A DNA stretch of 64,000 nucleotides. It comes from Lunularia cruciata. Taxonomy: Eukaryota; Streptophyta; Marchantiopsida; Lunulariales; Lunulariaceae. The stretch is taken from positions 67,275,001 through 67,339,000 of the forward strand of contig OX419758.1 of NCBI GenBank assembly GCA_948567375.1, read 5' to 3'. The position numbers and the translations under genes were made by a program. The notes below the pieces were generated by a model that saw only the letters and a list, made by a program, of their open reading frames with translations, made no database searches and was not told the DNA's origin. Shown in pieces: positions 1 through 11,665 of this stretch (its first letter is position 1; each line of letters opens with the position of its first letter).

Positions 1-3000
1 ATAAAGAGAGTGAAATACAGTTAGTAAGTTAATGATAGACATCAAGTGAGAGTCATGGAGTCTACTTAGTCAAAAAAACCAATGTGTGGGAAGGGAGTAA
101 TCAAATTAATCAACAAATAAATAAATTTATTAAGGAAGTGAGTGATCAAACTGCTCCTGGTGATTGGATTTTTTAGGTGCTTTTCAATATTGTGTTTCCT
201 CTTTCTTCTCTTGTTGTTCGTAAACCTACCTCAAAACTCAGTGAAGAAAAGAGGAGCACGGAAGAAGAAAATAATTTTAAATGATGTTGTATAGTGTTAC
301 GTCTTATAAAAAAGAAGACCAAATTCATGGAGGAATTTGCCAAAAACCTCTAAAAAAAAAGCACTAATTTTGGTACATGGCTGCATAATTGGTTAAGCGT
401 AAGAAGGGGTTTCAGAACTCATGAGAGAATACATTGTTTAAAATAATTTCATGGATTATTTGACTCATTTTAAAGATACTACAGATTGGAGTGAGAAATA
501 TACTGGAAAAGGACTGAAGGGGAATGAAATCAACCAAGAATGCAAGAAAAGATAATAAGTCAGATGGATCTTCATTTCCATTCAATGCCTTGGTATGGAT
601 ATTGTACTAACATTACTCTTCATATGTACACTCTAGTAATATCCTTGATCAACAAGGACAAAGTGCACATTATATGATCTTAAAAAGAAGTCAAATGGTA
701 ATTACTAATTGCTGATTCGGATATTTACCAAGAAGTGTGGAAGAATCTGATTTTTTTCCTTCAACTGGAAAATAATTTATTATTTATAGTTTTTCATTGC
801 TGAGCTTAAAGAGACCATGAGGAAAAACAAGGTACAAAGAGATCTTCATTCTATCCAAGGTGAATATAAGTATTGTTGCATTCTTTGCTAAGTTTGCCAA
901 TCACAGAAATCTACGTAGTGATTCTTTGTAATCTAGTAAATATTGTTGAATAGCAAACATTGAGGTAGAGAAGTAAACCAAGACAGGAGAAATTTGAAAA
1001 TAATATTGAGGTGGAGAAGATTGCAAGGATCGAAAACATTGTTCCAAAAAGAGAGGGAAATATTAAGATAAATTAGAACAATTTCCATTTGATCGTACTA
1101 CAAGTAGCTAAGGCTAAGAATAGTCTAAAAAAGATGTCTTATTCCTGGACTACTTTGTACACTCTCCTTTTTTGGTATCCGAAAACTACATCCCAACCAA
1201 AATCACAAAACCGGAGTTGGAGTGTTTTCTTCTCATGTGTTTAGGTCAAACTTGGTCTTGTTAGAAATCTTTTTTAAGAAAAAAATTGACGGTAGCAAGA
1301 GCTCTAATTATTTAACTAAACATATGTGTGTTTCACTTTGAAGTTATAAAAATGCAAGTTTTGAGATACCGAGACTTAGATTGTGCAACAACTCTTATAA
1401 CTTCTTTAATATTCGAAGAAGGCGTAGGAAAATTCGAAGGATGGGAAGACCCCATCAAGCCGTACAAGAGAGAGACAAAAAAGGTAACATGGGGTTAAGG
1501 CCCAAATTTTAGTGTTCATAACTTTAATATTTATGAACAGGGAATTAGTGTCATATAACAATAAAAAGTTTCATGTCCCTAGGTATACAAACCTATCATT
1601 CTACTATAGCACTCTAACACAATCAAGAGTAATTTATCAAACTTGATTTAGTTGATATACTTGACACATCTTACTTGACTTAAAAAGTTTTCAAAAATAT
1701 TTTATATCAAAATAATATTAATAGCTACTGAATACTTCCAAGCATTAAATTTAAAAGTTTCCATGGTTTTAATCAACTTCTAAACAAACTGAATTTTTTT
1801 TCCAATTTCTCATTATTTATTAAACTATCATCTCTACTTGATCGTTCCTCCATATTAGTTTCTACTTGACTTTTGATCCAAATTTTTTATTTATGTATTC
1901 AAAATTTAATATTGTGAACACAAGTGATCCACCAAAAAATTATTTTTGTTAGAAAATTTAAGAGTAGCTCTTTTTGTGTGTAATTTGCTTAAAATCAACA
2001 TTCATTATATAGATCATTATACACAGAGAGAGAGCATACACTGAAATCTTACTTTTCAAGAGTAATAGCTCATTTAAAAGCAGTGACCAAACTATTTTAT
2101 AGACATATGACCGGAGTCATGCTATATATCTCAAACCACATCAAACAACTTCAATCTTCTCTATTCATCTTTTGTCCTATAAGTAGTATCATCAAATAAA
2201 TCATAAATTATCTAAGCATACGTACGTACAATTTTTACATTAAATCACATATAAAATAAAGGGTTAGCAAATAAAAAGGAAAATTTACTCAACTCCATGT
2301 AATATATATTACTGATGTCTATTATCATTACTCACTTCATACATGATAGAATTTTGCCTAAAGTAAGTTTACTATCAATAGTAAATTGCGCGCAACAAGC
2401 AAAGGTATCCCATCAACTAAACTAATACATCTAATTTTTTGCTCCACAAGGTTTTTAGGACTCTAACTTATGAAGTAATTGGATACCCACTTCACAACTT
2501 GGCTGTTCCCCCTTTCTCGACCAGCTTAGATGTAATTGTCATGATGATTTATAATTTAAAGTAAGACATATATTGGTTATTTCCAATTGATTATTTTCCA
2601 TATACAAGGTGCATTCTCTTGGTGACCATATCTACCCAAAGGACTTGCTAATGTATCCATATAAGAACATAATTTCTTATTATTGTAGAATATATGAGAT
2701 ACAAGAAGATCTCATATTAAATCCATATGCTGTTAAAATGTGGTAACTTATGAAATTGTGAATAAAATTTTCATGACCACATAAAACAGTCAAATTTTAT
2801 GTGGTATCTGCTAGTATCATTAATGTTTTGGGTTATCTTCTAATCCCACGTGTAAAAATTGTATAATCTTGCCATTAACAGTCCTATTGTTCATTAGCAA
2901 AACATTTGACAGCCAAATTCAAACTCCTCATCATGACAAGCGTTGTATTAAATAGATGCGAAAATTATCAACTGAATTCCAACTATATGATGAAAAAAGA

Positions 3001-4022
3001 CGACGAGAAGAACTTTCAATATCAGTGGAGCAATTGAAGCAATGGAATGCAGTTCATGAAGCAATTATAAAGAGCTCGAGACAAGCATAATTAAATGTCA
3101 ACAAACCTCGATCTTTAAAACGTGATTCTTTTGAGAACTGAATTGCAATATTGGACCGGTTTAGTCCATGTCCACTCCCCACAAGAGTATTCAAAGTCTT
3201 GAGTTAGCAGCTTTTCAATTATGTTGAAATTCATTGACATGCTAATGAGAACGTTAGCAAAACATTATAGTAGAACCAGCTTAACCTCGCGTCACTTTGA
3301 ATATATTAGAATCCCTATTAGAGATGTCCCAACAAGAGTATCACTATTTTACTGCAGGACGGCGACCCTCTGACCTGCAACCGTTTAGTTATAGTCTATC
3401 CTGTCTAGGTGAATAGCCTCTGGATGAATGATGTATATTTATGTATTTATATATCATTCATCATACACTAAACACTAGAAATTTTTAAGTTATCTTTTAC
3501 ATGAATGTTGAGGGAAGAGCAAAAAAATTCAAATATCTATGAAAAAAATTAGAAATGTGAAGGGAGAAATGACCATTTTTACATTACTCTTCAATAATCT
3601 AGGTTATAGGTGATTACCCACAACTAAAGACTTTGGATACTTTTTCTAAAACTTTTCTCTTGTTCTTGGGTAAAATATTTAATTCTCAAACAAGCAATAG
3701 AGTAATAATAATTCTTCTAAAATGGTGACTATTAATTAGAGGTTTTGGTGCATACACCAAGGACATCAAGCTCTAGAAAAAATATATAATTTTAATTATA
3801 CAACATATTTCAAGATGTACCTCATTTCATAATCTTTAACTGAATATCACCCATATTTATACGATAGTATGCATTTTTTTTGCATAAAATTTATTATTTT
3901 GATGAGATAATCATTAAAAAGTAATAGAACTATTTATAGAAACTATTATATTTAAACTTCAATTTTTGGGATCAGTTTCCTTGGTTTCCAAATCGGGAGT
4001 TTCTATATCCATATATTTATAG
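1..4022. other. AT-rich intergenic stretch, no gene recognised
   Basis: About 4 kb of AT-rich DNA without an open frame longer than about 50 codons and without a recognisable protein domain or tRNA. The only feature I can relate to anything else is a short transposon scrap near 1,413-1,512, listed separately. Homopolymer A/T runs and many stops in all frames suggest old, non-coding sequence. Confidence 0.5.
1413..1512 (-). repeat. Fragment of the 3' end of a non-LTR retrotransposon family
   Basis: The stretch around GGATGGGAAGACCCCATC followed by a GAGAGACAAA word and a GGGGTTAAGGCCC-like tail resembles the 3' ends of the non-LTR copies at about 21,770-21,850 (same orientation) and 34,560-34,660 (inverted). 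Another scrap lies near 19,380. Only about 100 bp is preserved. Family assignment is by eye. Confidence 0.5.
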
Positions 4023-4025
4023 AGC

Positions 4026-4132
4026 TTGTCGTGCGTATATACATCGCTACACAACATACATCGCTGTCAACATCATACACTATAGAAGCACAACTCACAC
4101 ATAAGTCATACATAGACTCTAAAGTGCCACAA
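4026..4132. repeat. Terminal 105-bp block, copy 1
   Basis: Begins TTGTCGTGCG and ends AAAGTGCCACAA. It is repeated at 4,581-4,687 with about four differences, all of the C-to-T/G-to-A type. It forms the left end of the outer gypsy element next to the AGCT(T) duplication. Confidence 0.85.
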
Positions 4133-4579
4133 TAATCAGATTGCTTAACACTCTCAACTCAACTCAACTGAGATCAGTACTTGATCTGTCACTCTATAAA
4201 CTGCCAACAACTGGGCATTGATTACAGTCAAGCCACACCCACTCAAGCATAGAGAATCCACGTGACGCTCGCCGGCCTCTGTCCACCATAGCCAGGAACT
4301 CGAAGGCTCAACATCAGAGAAGTGAGCTCTCTGGAGCTCACTTCAAAAGTATACCCCTTGGACTCGAGCTAGCACTAAAACCTAACGGTCCCGCTGACTG
4401 CACACTCGATGGTGCGAACAGTGCAAAGTGACGATGGCCCCCACCGTGAAGTCAGTACCCTGAACACAAAATCTAACCGCTGAAAGTAGTCTCTGAGAAA
4501 CTGCTAGAATAACTCTTACTACTATCACTGGAACTCCAGTGTTCGGGCATCTAGATGCGGAACTACAAATGGCGTGACA
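4133..4579 (-). repeat. 3' LTR unit of the outer gypsy element
   Basis: A 447-bp copy of the unit at 18,606-19,054. In element orientation it begins TGTCACGCC. Unlike the right-hand copy, it is bracketed on both sides by near-identical blocks of about 105 bp (4,026-4,132 and 4,581-4,687). The left block supplies the outer terminus of the element. Confidence 0.85.
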
Positions 4580-4580
4580 G

Positions 4581-4687
4581 TTGTCGTACGTATATACATT
4601 GCTACACAACATACATTGTTGTCAACATCATACACTATAGAAGCACAACTCACACATAAGTCATACATAGACTCTAAAGTGCCACAA
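4581..4687. repeat. Terminal 105-bp block, copy 2, next to a G-rich tract
   Basis: Second copy of the block at 4,026-4,132, lying between the 3' LTR unit and the internal region of the outer element. Directly beside it the + strand reads CCCCCC (4,691-4,696), a purine run in element orientation that could be the polypurine tract. The 5' LTR unit on the right has no copy of this block. Confidence 0.8.
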
Positions 4688-4855
4688 TTGCCCCCCTAGC
4701 TGGCGGTTAGGTCCCTCTAACTCCAGATAGCCATCTACTCTAAGTATATGGTATACCCTCTAATGGGCAAAGATCAGGAGGCCGGGTGCTATGGAGCCCC
4801 ATCGTTAGTCGCTTGTCTGCAATCTATACCATATAAAGAATGAACTAGCTATAGA

Positions 4856-5155
4856 TCAAGTACATCTAGGACATAACCACTGTCCTTGAGGAACCACCAT
4901 GAGGGGAGGAGTCATACATGTCATATGCCATCCTCTCGAACAGCTATCACACACTAACATAGTAGCAGCTCCACCAAAAGAGCCACATAACATACACCTC
5001 AAGCCTGCATGTACAAGTGCCAAGCTTGGGTCCATTGTACCATCAATGTTTGGAAGGTGGCATGGCGCACAAGTGTGCACATGATCATTCCAAACAACAC
5101 CATCACGTCCTTCTAACACAAGGACTCCAGATGGCAAAACCTCGCGCACTCTCAA
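4856..5155 (-). pseudogene. PHD finger at the C-terminus of the outer gypsy polyprotein
   Basis: A 99-codon open frame downstream of the integrase. Cysteines at residues 54, 57, 69, 72, 80, 95 and 98 and a histidine at 77 give a complete C4-H-C3 PHD signature, with the usual aromatic GWH and a W two residues before the last CPRC. PHD fingers typically read histone H3 tails. Here the finger sits where chromoviruses carry a chromodomain, so it may have helped choose integration sites (inference). It is separated from the integrase frame by stops, so this copy is probably not translated as one protein. Confidence 0.85.
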
Positions 5156-5260
5156 GATAGTGCGGCCTGTAGAAACATCAAGTGTCGTTGGTGCTGTCTG
5201 CTGTAGATATACATAGTCGCCTGGATGAAATCAATGGATCAAAGGTCTATAACCTCCTCC

Positions 5261-5914
5261 TCAAATGGTAGCATAGCGTAAAGTATCTCTATGTTGAGAA
5301 ATCGCCAAGTTCTCAAAGGCCATCGGCATCACTCTCCAAAAGATCTCTGCCCGCTGAGAACATGCGCTCATCCATACATTGGGGTCATCCAAGTCCAAAA
5401 CTACAGTAACATCTCGACAAATGGTTGCAAGTAAATCTGGATCTCGTCCATAGAGTAGAAAGTATGGAGAGAAGGATGCTAAGGAGGCTTGCTGGCTGAA
5501 CCGATATCCCATGGCCAACCAAGGTAACTTGAGATCCCAATCTCCCAAGTGGCCTCTCTACAAACCATACTTTCGCAATCCTCTCTTCACCGTCTGAACC
5601 ACTCTCTCTGCTAAGCCATCTGCCTCAAGGTGATCTCGGGATGTAGTACGATGATCAATCAAAGCCTTGTCACACAAGACTTGAAACTCCCCCAAGAACT
5701 CCGTACCCTGATCAGTCAAAACCTCAGCTGGTGGACCAAAATGACTAAGAACTTGGTCCAGGAACGAGTAAGCTGTCCCTTCACTAGACTTGTCAGGAAG
5801 TGCCACCAACTCAATCCACTTGGAGAAGTGCTCCACCATCCCCAAAACATACCGATGATGTCTCACAGTCAGCGGTAAAGGTCCGGCGAAGTCCAAACTC
5901 CAACGGTAACCCAA
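5261..5914 (-). pseudogene. Integrase remnant of the outer gypsy element
   Basis: Two adjoining frames. At 5,914-5,558 the catalytic core shows WSLDFAGPLP with the first Asp, a TDQGTEF segment with the second Asp, and GLAERVVQTVKRGL with the Glu. At 5,548-5,261 the C-terminal part shows GDWDLKLPWLAMGYRFS and SPYFLLYGRDP. This is the Ty3/gypsy integrase layout. A stop at about 5,555 splits the two parts. The HHCC finger lies upstream (about 6,000-5,940) in broken frames. Confidence 0.85.
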
Positions 5915-6301
5915 TCCTATGATAGGTAATGGGTGTCACTGTGGCGTAGGAGCATTGAATGATGCTCTAACTCGGTCACAAACCACACATCTGGCAACAA
6001 ACTGTTGTACCTTGGTCTGCATACCGCGCTACCAATAATGACTCTAAAGTAAGCTATACATACGCTTTACTCCAAAATGTCCTAGCTCCTCATGAGCATG
6101 ACGGACCAATTGTGGTCTTTGTGATGGAAGTGGTACTACTTGCACTCTACCATCCTCCCATACACGCAAAAGGTGTCTACCCTCCAATCTGAACCGTCTG
6201 GCTCGCTAAAGAACACGGTCTCTCTCCTTGGCCCCAACTGTGCCACCCACAATACCAGTGCGAAGATAGTCAATCACTAAGACATCATCATGAATGTCTC
6301 G

Positions 6302-7860
6302 CTAAACTGTACCGATATCTTCACTCTTTGGATCTGTGACCTCAATAACTCCTCCTGTATGTGCTGAGAGAGATACCACCAAAGCCTCTGCAAATATACA
6401 CAGAAAGGCCAATGCATGCCAACCTGGCACCATCTCCTCATCTGTCTTACCATGCCAACGTGCTCCGGTCTGATCTTGCTGGCTGGGACATGGGTTTCTA
6501 CTCAACCCATCTGCATCATGGTTCACCACTCCAGGTCTATGAACAACCGTGAAATCATACTCTTGTAAAATCAGAGCCCATCGTGCAAGCTTCCCTGAAA
6601 GCTTGTCGGACTCCATCAACCACTTCAGCGGCTGATGATCAGTGATGAGAGTAAAGGGGTTACCAAATAGGTAACATCGGAAATGTGCTACTGCCCAAAC
6701 TGCTGCCAAACACTCTCCCTCATATGAACTATACTTTGCCTCCGCTGAATTGTTGGAGCGACTAGCATAGGCCACCACAAACTCCTTCTCCTCATCATCA
6801 TGCTGGGTGAGTACCGCTCCAAGCCCCAACATTCTCCAATCAGTATGAACCTGGAATGGTCGTCCCCTGATCGGTCTCCTCAAAATAGGAGCAGATGTCA
6901 ACCTCTCCTTGAGCTCTACAAAAGCTCTCTCCTGCTCATCTCCCCAACACCACTCCTGTGTAAGCTTGGTCAGCTTTGTCAAGGCCTTGGCAATGGCACT
7001 AAATCCTCTAACATAGCGGCAATAGAAGTTTGCCAACCTAAGGAATGCTCGCACTCTGCTCACATCCGTAGGCCGAGGAATACGTGCAATAGCCTCCACC
7101 TTGGTCTGCTGAACACCAAGTCCTCCGGGGTAGATAGTGTGACCCAAATACTCAACCTGCTCATGGAAGAACCTACACTTCCCAGGATGTAGTTTGAGTC
7201 CATGAGATCTCAACCTCTCAAACACCTCCAACAATTGTCTCTCATGCTCCTCCACAGTAGTGCTATAAACCAAAATGTCATCAATATAGCACCGAGCAAA
7301 ATCCAATCCAGCTAGGATCCTATCCATGACCCTCTGGAACTCAGCAAGAGCATTCTTTCACCCAAATGGTAAGAACCTCCACTGATATAACACATCCTTG
7401 TCGTGAGAATCAATAGCCCAAAATGTTGTCTTGGACTTATCCTCCTCCCTGATCGGCAACTGATGATATTTTTGCTCGGATCCAAAGTACTGAAGACCTT
7501 TGCATGCCCAATCGCATCAAAAATCTCCTCCGGTGTAGGCATGGCATACCAATCAGCCCTGGTCTGTCGGTTGATGGGACGATAATCTCCACACATCCGC
7601 CTATCTGTATTGTTGCCATGCATATCCTTCTTGGCTGGCATGACTGTCGCTGATGCATACTCTCCATGTGAAATCTCCACCAAACCAACCTCAAAAAGGT
7701 CACTACTCCGGCTCTGAATCAATGTCCTCTCCGTATCACTATATCGATAAGGACGTTGGAAAACTGGTGTGTCGCTAGTCAGCTCAATCCGTATACCAGG
7801 TCCCTTCAGAGCACCCAAATCCTTCATATTGAAGGCAAAAGAACTCGTGTGACTCCTCAA
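6302..7860 (-). pseudogene. Reverse transcriptase and RNase H of the outer gypsy element
   Basis: Two overlapping frames. At 7,860-7,312 the RT fingers show RPYRYSDTER and MCGDYRPINRQT. At 7,327-6,302 the palm carries the catalytic YIDD (about 7,277-7,288), followed by the connection and RNase H (ITDHQPLKWLM, LQEYDFTVVHRPG, DADGLSRNP). Ty3/gypsy reverse transcriptase copies the element RNA and RNase H removes the RNA strand. The frame is broken near 7,320-7,480, where the F(D) palm motif and the FGL motif fall in different frames, so this copy is inactive. The finger motifs differ noticeably from those of the inner element, so these are separate lineages. Confidence 0.9.
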
Positions 7861-7928
7861 GAACCTCCAAACCCTCTGTCTTTCCTCTCCAGTAAGCCTG
7901 GGTCCAAGATCTAGCTCCCAAGTATCCT

Positions 7929-8480
7929 CTATAACTGTAGTAGGAGTGGAAGACGTATTGATTGACTGCTACACTGGGCCCTTGGGAGCAATAGTGTCAT
8001 GCTCCCGACCACTAGAGGTTCCAACCTCTGTGTGAAAAACTCCCTCTGCTCTGGCTGCAAGCTCCACACGTCCTCTGGCTGCATCCCATGAGGACCAAGG
8101 GTGTAATCCAAGTAGCCCATGCTCATCTGGATGGACTCCAAGTAGACACTCTCCCTAGTAGCTACTGGATGTGTCCCAAGAATACCATGTCCACTCGGTC
8201 CACTGCCCCCAGCATGTGCCTGAATTGTCTTGATAGGCACAGGGCTCACAAGTGTCCGAGTGGTGATGCCTATCAAGTGCATCGTATGCTGCTTTGCCAA
8301 GCCAAGGCTCACAATCCAGGTCAAACAGTTCAGGTCCATAGCCTGACCTAACACTTGACGCCTGGATGCCTCTGACACTACTGGAACAACGGTAATACCG
8401 GTGCGAAAACCCATTGCCCGCTCTCTCTCTCAACGTTAGGCTCCACCAACTGCTATAACTGTGAGTCCCAAACAAGTCCA
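7929..8480 (-). pseudogene. Gag-pol linker of the outer gypsy element, no domain recognised
   Basis: The stretch between gag and RT should hold the nucleocapsid and aspartic protease. It is open in more than one frame (8,414-7,929 and 8,502-8,155), but I cannot point to a D-S/T-G active site or a zinc knuckle. It is probably degraded. The call rests mainly on position. Confidence 0.4.
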
Positions 8481-8499
8481 GGTCCTCCCTCTCAAAAAG

Positions 8500-9413
8500 C
8501 ATGAGAGCCTGGGAAACTCATGAGTGTGGGAAATGCAGCTCTAGGCTATCCAACTAGGTTGCAACAACGTAGCATCACGAACTCTACGTCGCAACTCCCT
8601 GTCCAGTATCCCATACCAAAACTGGACTGCCAGGGCCTCAATAACTCCCTGAGTGAAACTGATCAGCCACCTCATGCGAGTGTATGCCTTGTGTAGGCTC
8701 TCTCCAGCCTTCCGCTAGAACTCTTGCAAGCTCCTCAGGTTGTCAGTCTGCACTCCTTGGTAGTTTTGCCTCAAACACAAGAAGAACTCCACCATGGGGT
8801 TAAACCCCGGTACCACACCACCTCCTGCAGCGGTACCTCCACTCGTAGTAGCACTATCTCCAGCTAGTGCACCTCCACTAGCTCCACCAACACTACTCGA
8901 GCTAGAACTCGTAGGTACAGCCGACCTACTCCTGGCCACCGAACCTAAAGTGATAGAGACATAGTTCGGTGACCAATATTGCCTCCATAACTCGATCTCC
9001 TCCAAATGAGCTCTCCTAAACTCATGGTAGTCATCCATTGGTGGACCCTCCAGATGTTGAAACAACCCCTTCCATGCCATGAATGGTGTGAACAAAGTCG
9101 GGTTCCGCATCTACTGCAGATCACACCAACTATCGAACTCTTGGATGAAGTCATCCAACTCAATGGTACCGACTATACCAGAGTAACGCCTAGGGCCTTT
9201 GGAGGCCCCATAAATCTCGTCCATGTCCCACAACAACGGTGCAGACACACCAAGTGCACTCTCAACTGAATCAGCTCCTGTGTCAAACTCCAACTCAGAG
9301 TCAATCTCCTCCCTCACTGGGACCCGAGATACAGGCTAATACCGAGCACCACTCCGAGTAAACCAACTGCGTATTGCAGGGCTAACTCCTCTAGAATCTC
9401 CAAAGAACTCCAT
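8500..9413 (-). pseudogene. Gag of the outer gypsy element
   Basis: The start codon is at 9,413-9,411 (MEFFGDSRG), with an in-frame TAG after about 23 codons and another stop near 9,111. The second frame (9,110-8,715) has AWKGLFQHLEGPPMDDYHEFRRA and a Ser/Gly/Ala-rich linker, and continues into a helical RMRWLISFTQG...LDRELRRRVRDA segment typical of retrotransposon Gag. The younger element inserted 8 bp upstream of the ATG, between leader and gag. Confidence 0.7.
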
Positions 9414-9420
9414 CGTGACC

Positions 9421-10097
9421 TATAACACCCATTTGTGCATGTGTGTGGTATTGATATTTAGCTTGGTATTACAAGTACTTAAGAGATATTATTTATATAG
9501 AGATAAAGGATGGTTCTATATTAGTCATGGTTAGCTAAAGTAAGTCATATCTAAGATAGATGGGACCTTACTTTAGAGGAAGTAGAAAAGATGAGCACCA
9601 CTATTTTGGATTTTAGTGTGTTGACTTGGTATTATTCCTAGGTGTTTGGCTTTGGGGAAAGAGTTGAGAACTCTTGGGCCCGCAAGCCTTTTTGTTTTGG
9701 ATTCTTCTTTAGTCCAAGGATAGCCCATGTGAAGGAATCCTTGCTTTAGTGGTTGGGTCAAGATAAGGGGAATATTCCCATGTGAATGGATATTCCTTTC
9801 TACTTTTTGACTTTACTTGACTTTTAGTCTAGTACTTGAGTTACTACGGTAATTAGTAACTTTGGTACGTAACTATTTCACAAGTATATAAACAAGGGGT
9901 GAGGAGGTACTCATCATCTTTTTCATTTGCAACTATCTCTCTCTCATTGAGTTCTCTAGTGAGCAATGTCTTGAGTCTTGGAGTGTTAGCCTTGGAGGAG
10001 TATGATGGAGTTGGGGTTTCTTGCCTTCTTAGTCCATGGTGCGCTACCATAATAACCATCAGAGGTTCATCCTAAGTGAGAGACAGGCCGGCTCACA
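9421..10097 (+). repeat. 5' LTR of the inner gypsy element
   Basis: A 677-bp direct repeat of 16,510-17,187. It starts TATAACACCC (the right copy has the canonical TG) and ends GGCTCACA. A TATATAAA box at about 9,894-9,901 lies in mid-LTR and probably marks the promoter. Confidence 0.93.
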
Positions 10098-10101
10098 TTT
10101 T

Positions 10102-10120
10102 TGGTTCCGTTGCCGGGACC
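10102..10120 (+). promoter_or_regulatory. Primer-binding site of the inner gypsy element
   Basis: TGGTTCCGTTGCCGGGACC starts four bases after the LTR. It is complementary to a tRNA 3' end of the form ...CCCGGCAACGGAACCA. The GTTGCCGGG core is the one used by plant Tat/Athila-type elements, usually assigned to tRNA-Asp. The exact tRNA is uncertain. Confidence 0.7.
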
Positions 10121-10134
10121 TCTCTAGAAGGCAA

Positions 10135-11430
10135 GATAATGTTCCATGTCCAATTCTACATTAGGCAGAAGGAGGCTATGAGAGCTCACTTGGAGAGAAC
10201 ATTAGGAGAGGAGAGGGCTGAACTTATGTTAGAGAACCAAGATCTATTTGTATACCTTGTAGTTCATTATGATGTCTTTGAGGTGATTTTGTACATCTTG
10301 TACACATGAGAGGAATTGGAGAGATTGTGTGAGGTGGATTACAGATTTTGGGGATTAACGTGATTTTGGGCAAAATCTCAAGTTTGAGATCTGGACTTGA
10401 GATTTCTACACATGATAGCTTGGGTTATCTTTCAGTTATCACACTTGAAATTATTGAGAGAGCTTCTATGCGCACTGGGCTAGAATTTTTGAAAGTTGAT
10501 AGGGTAAAGTGCTCCCGCAACTGCATGCTCTCTGGAAAATTGTACAGAGTCTGCCATTTCTTCAATTTTCAGTGAATTGTCCTGAAAATTTCCAAGAAAA
10601 TTTAGTGCATTGTATCCTACCTGCTGCCACAAAAATTAGAGAGAGATTGTTTTTGCGCAGGGCGTTATGAGTTTTTGAAGTGAGGGGGTGGTTTTCAAAC
10701 CAAATCTGAAATATGGGTGCTGAATAGAAAGGTGTCTAGGCCAAATGGCTCAATGAAAAGATCTGAAATTTTGCAAGGAGAGACGCCCTAGAATTGTGAT
10801 CAAGTGTGGAAAATTTCAGAGAACTGTGACATATTGGTTGGGAGATTTGAGTGACATTGTGAGGAAGGGTCAATTCTGCAGAGTGGAGATCTCATGCATG
10901 AGAAGTTTGAGATCAACAAAAAGCATGTTTGAGTGTTTAGATTCATCTTGGGGAACATGGAGGGTCATCAAGAGTGGAAATTGAGATTATGCAAGGTTCC
11001 CCAAGGGTTTGAGGTGATTGTAGGGGTAGATTTGAGGAAAAGAGAGTTTACAATAGAATTTGAAGAGAGTGTTGAGAGGATCCAAAAACCTACACCACTT
11101 GGAGGAAAGAGTGAGTCTAAGTGCTTTCTATGTGGAGAGAAATGACATAAGGCAAGTTCATGTCCATTGACCTTTGAGAGCAAGAGATTGAGGGAAAGGA
11201 GAGGCTTACTTGACTTGGGTTTGCATGTTGGACCTTCTTCACCAAGATTGGGAGGGAGAAGATCTAAGACCAAGGAGTTGTGTGAGGTTTGTGGAGTTGA
11301 AGGACTTCCAAAAGGACATGAGTGTAGTGGAGTAAAAGCACTTTTGGAAACTTTGGTGAAGGATCTTGGAAAGAGTCTTAGTACAGCTACAGAAATACTA
11401 CCACCTTCATCAGCTAGTTCTCAAGATTAG
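10135..11430 (+). pseudogene. Extra 5' reading frame (pre-gag) with zinc-knuckle-like motifs
   Basis: Between the primer site and gag lies about 1.3 kb of mostly open sequence broken by stops. The first part (10,139-10,309) has QKEAMRAHLERTLGEERAELM. The second (about 10,933-11,430) has an EVIVGVDLRKREFTIEF segment, then CFLCGEK, a stop, and HKASSCP. Reading through, this is a CCHC knuckle. A further CEVCGVEGLPKGHEC cluster follows. Standard Ty3 elements go straight from leader to gag, so this is an accessory gene or a second nucleocapsid-like module. I do not recognise a family. Confidence 0.55.
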
Positions 11431-11665
11431 TGATGGAGATAATCTTTCAACTTATGGATAAACTATCCATGAGAGTTAGATTAATATGCACTCTAGGATT
11501 TGATGTTGCTATAGAAATCTTGGAGCAACCTGAACCTTTTTTGTTCCCTAGAGTGGATTATTCTCAGATGGTGTTAGTCATGTATATACTCTATTAGTAA
11601 TAGAGTGAGAGAAAAAAAAAGAGAAAAAAAAAATTGAGAGAAAAGAAAGATAATGAGGGGTTAAG

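Noticed and set aside
2955-3090. Short charged ORF (about 44 codons, RKLSTEFQLYDEKRRREEL...)
   Set aside because: Too short, no homology I recognise, no splice context and AT-rich surroundings. It could be a scrap of a coding exon, but I cannot support it.
4026-4687. A free-standing TRIM-like mini-element with 105-bp terminal repeats
   Set aside because: The middle unit also occurs as the right LTR of the outer gypsy element, and AGCT(T) flanks the whole 15-kb unit, so it is better explained as that element's LTR region.
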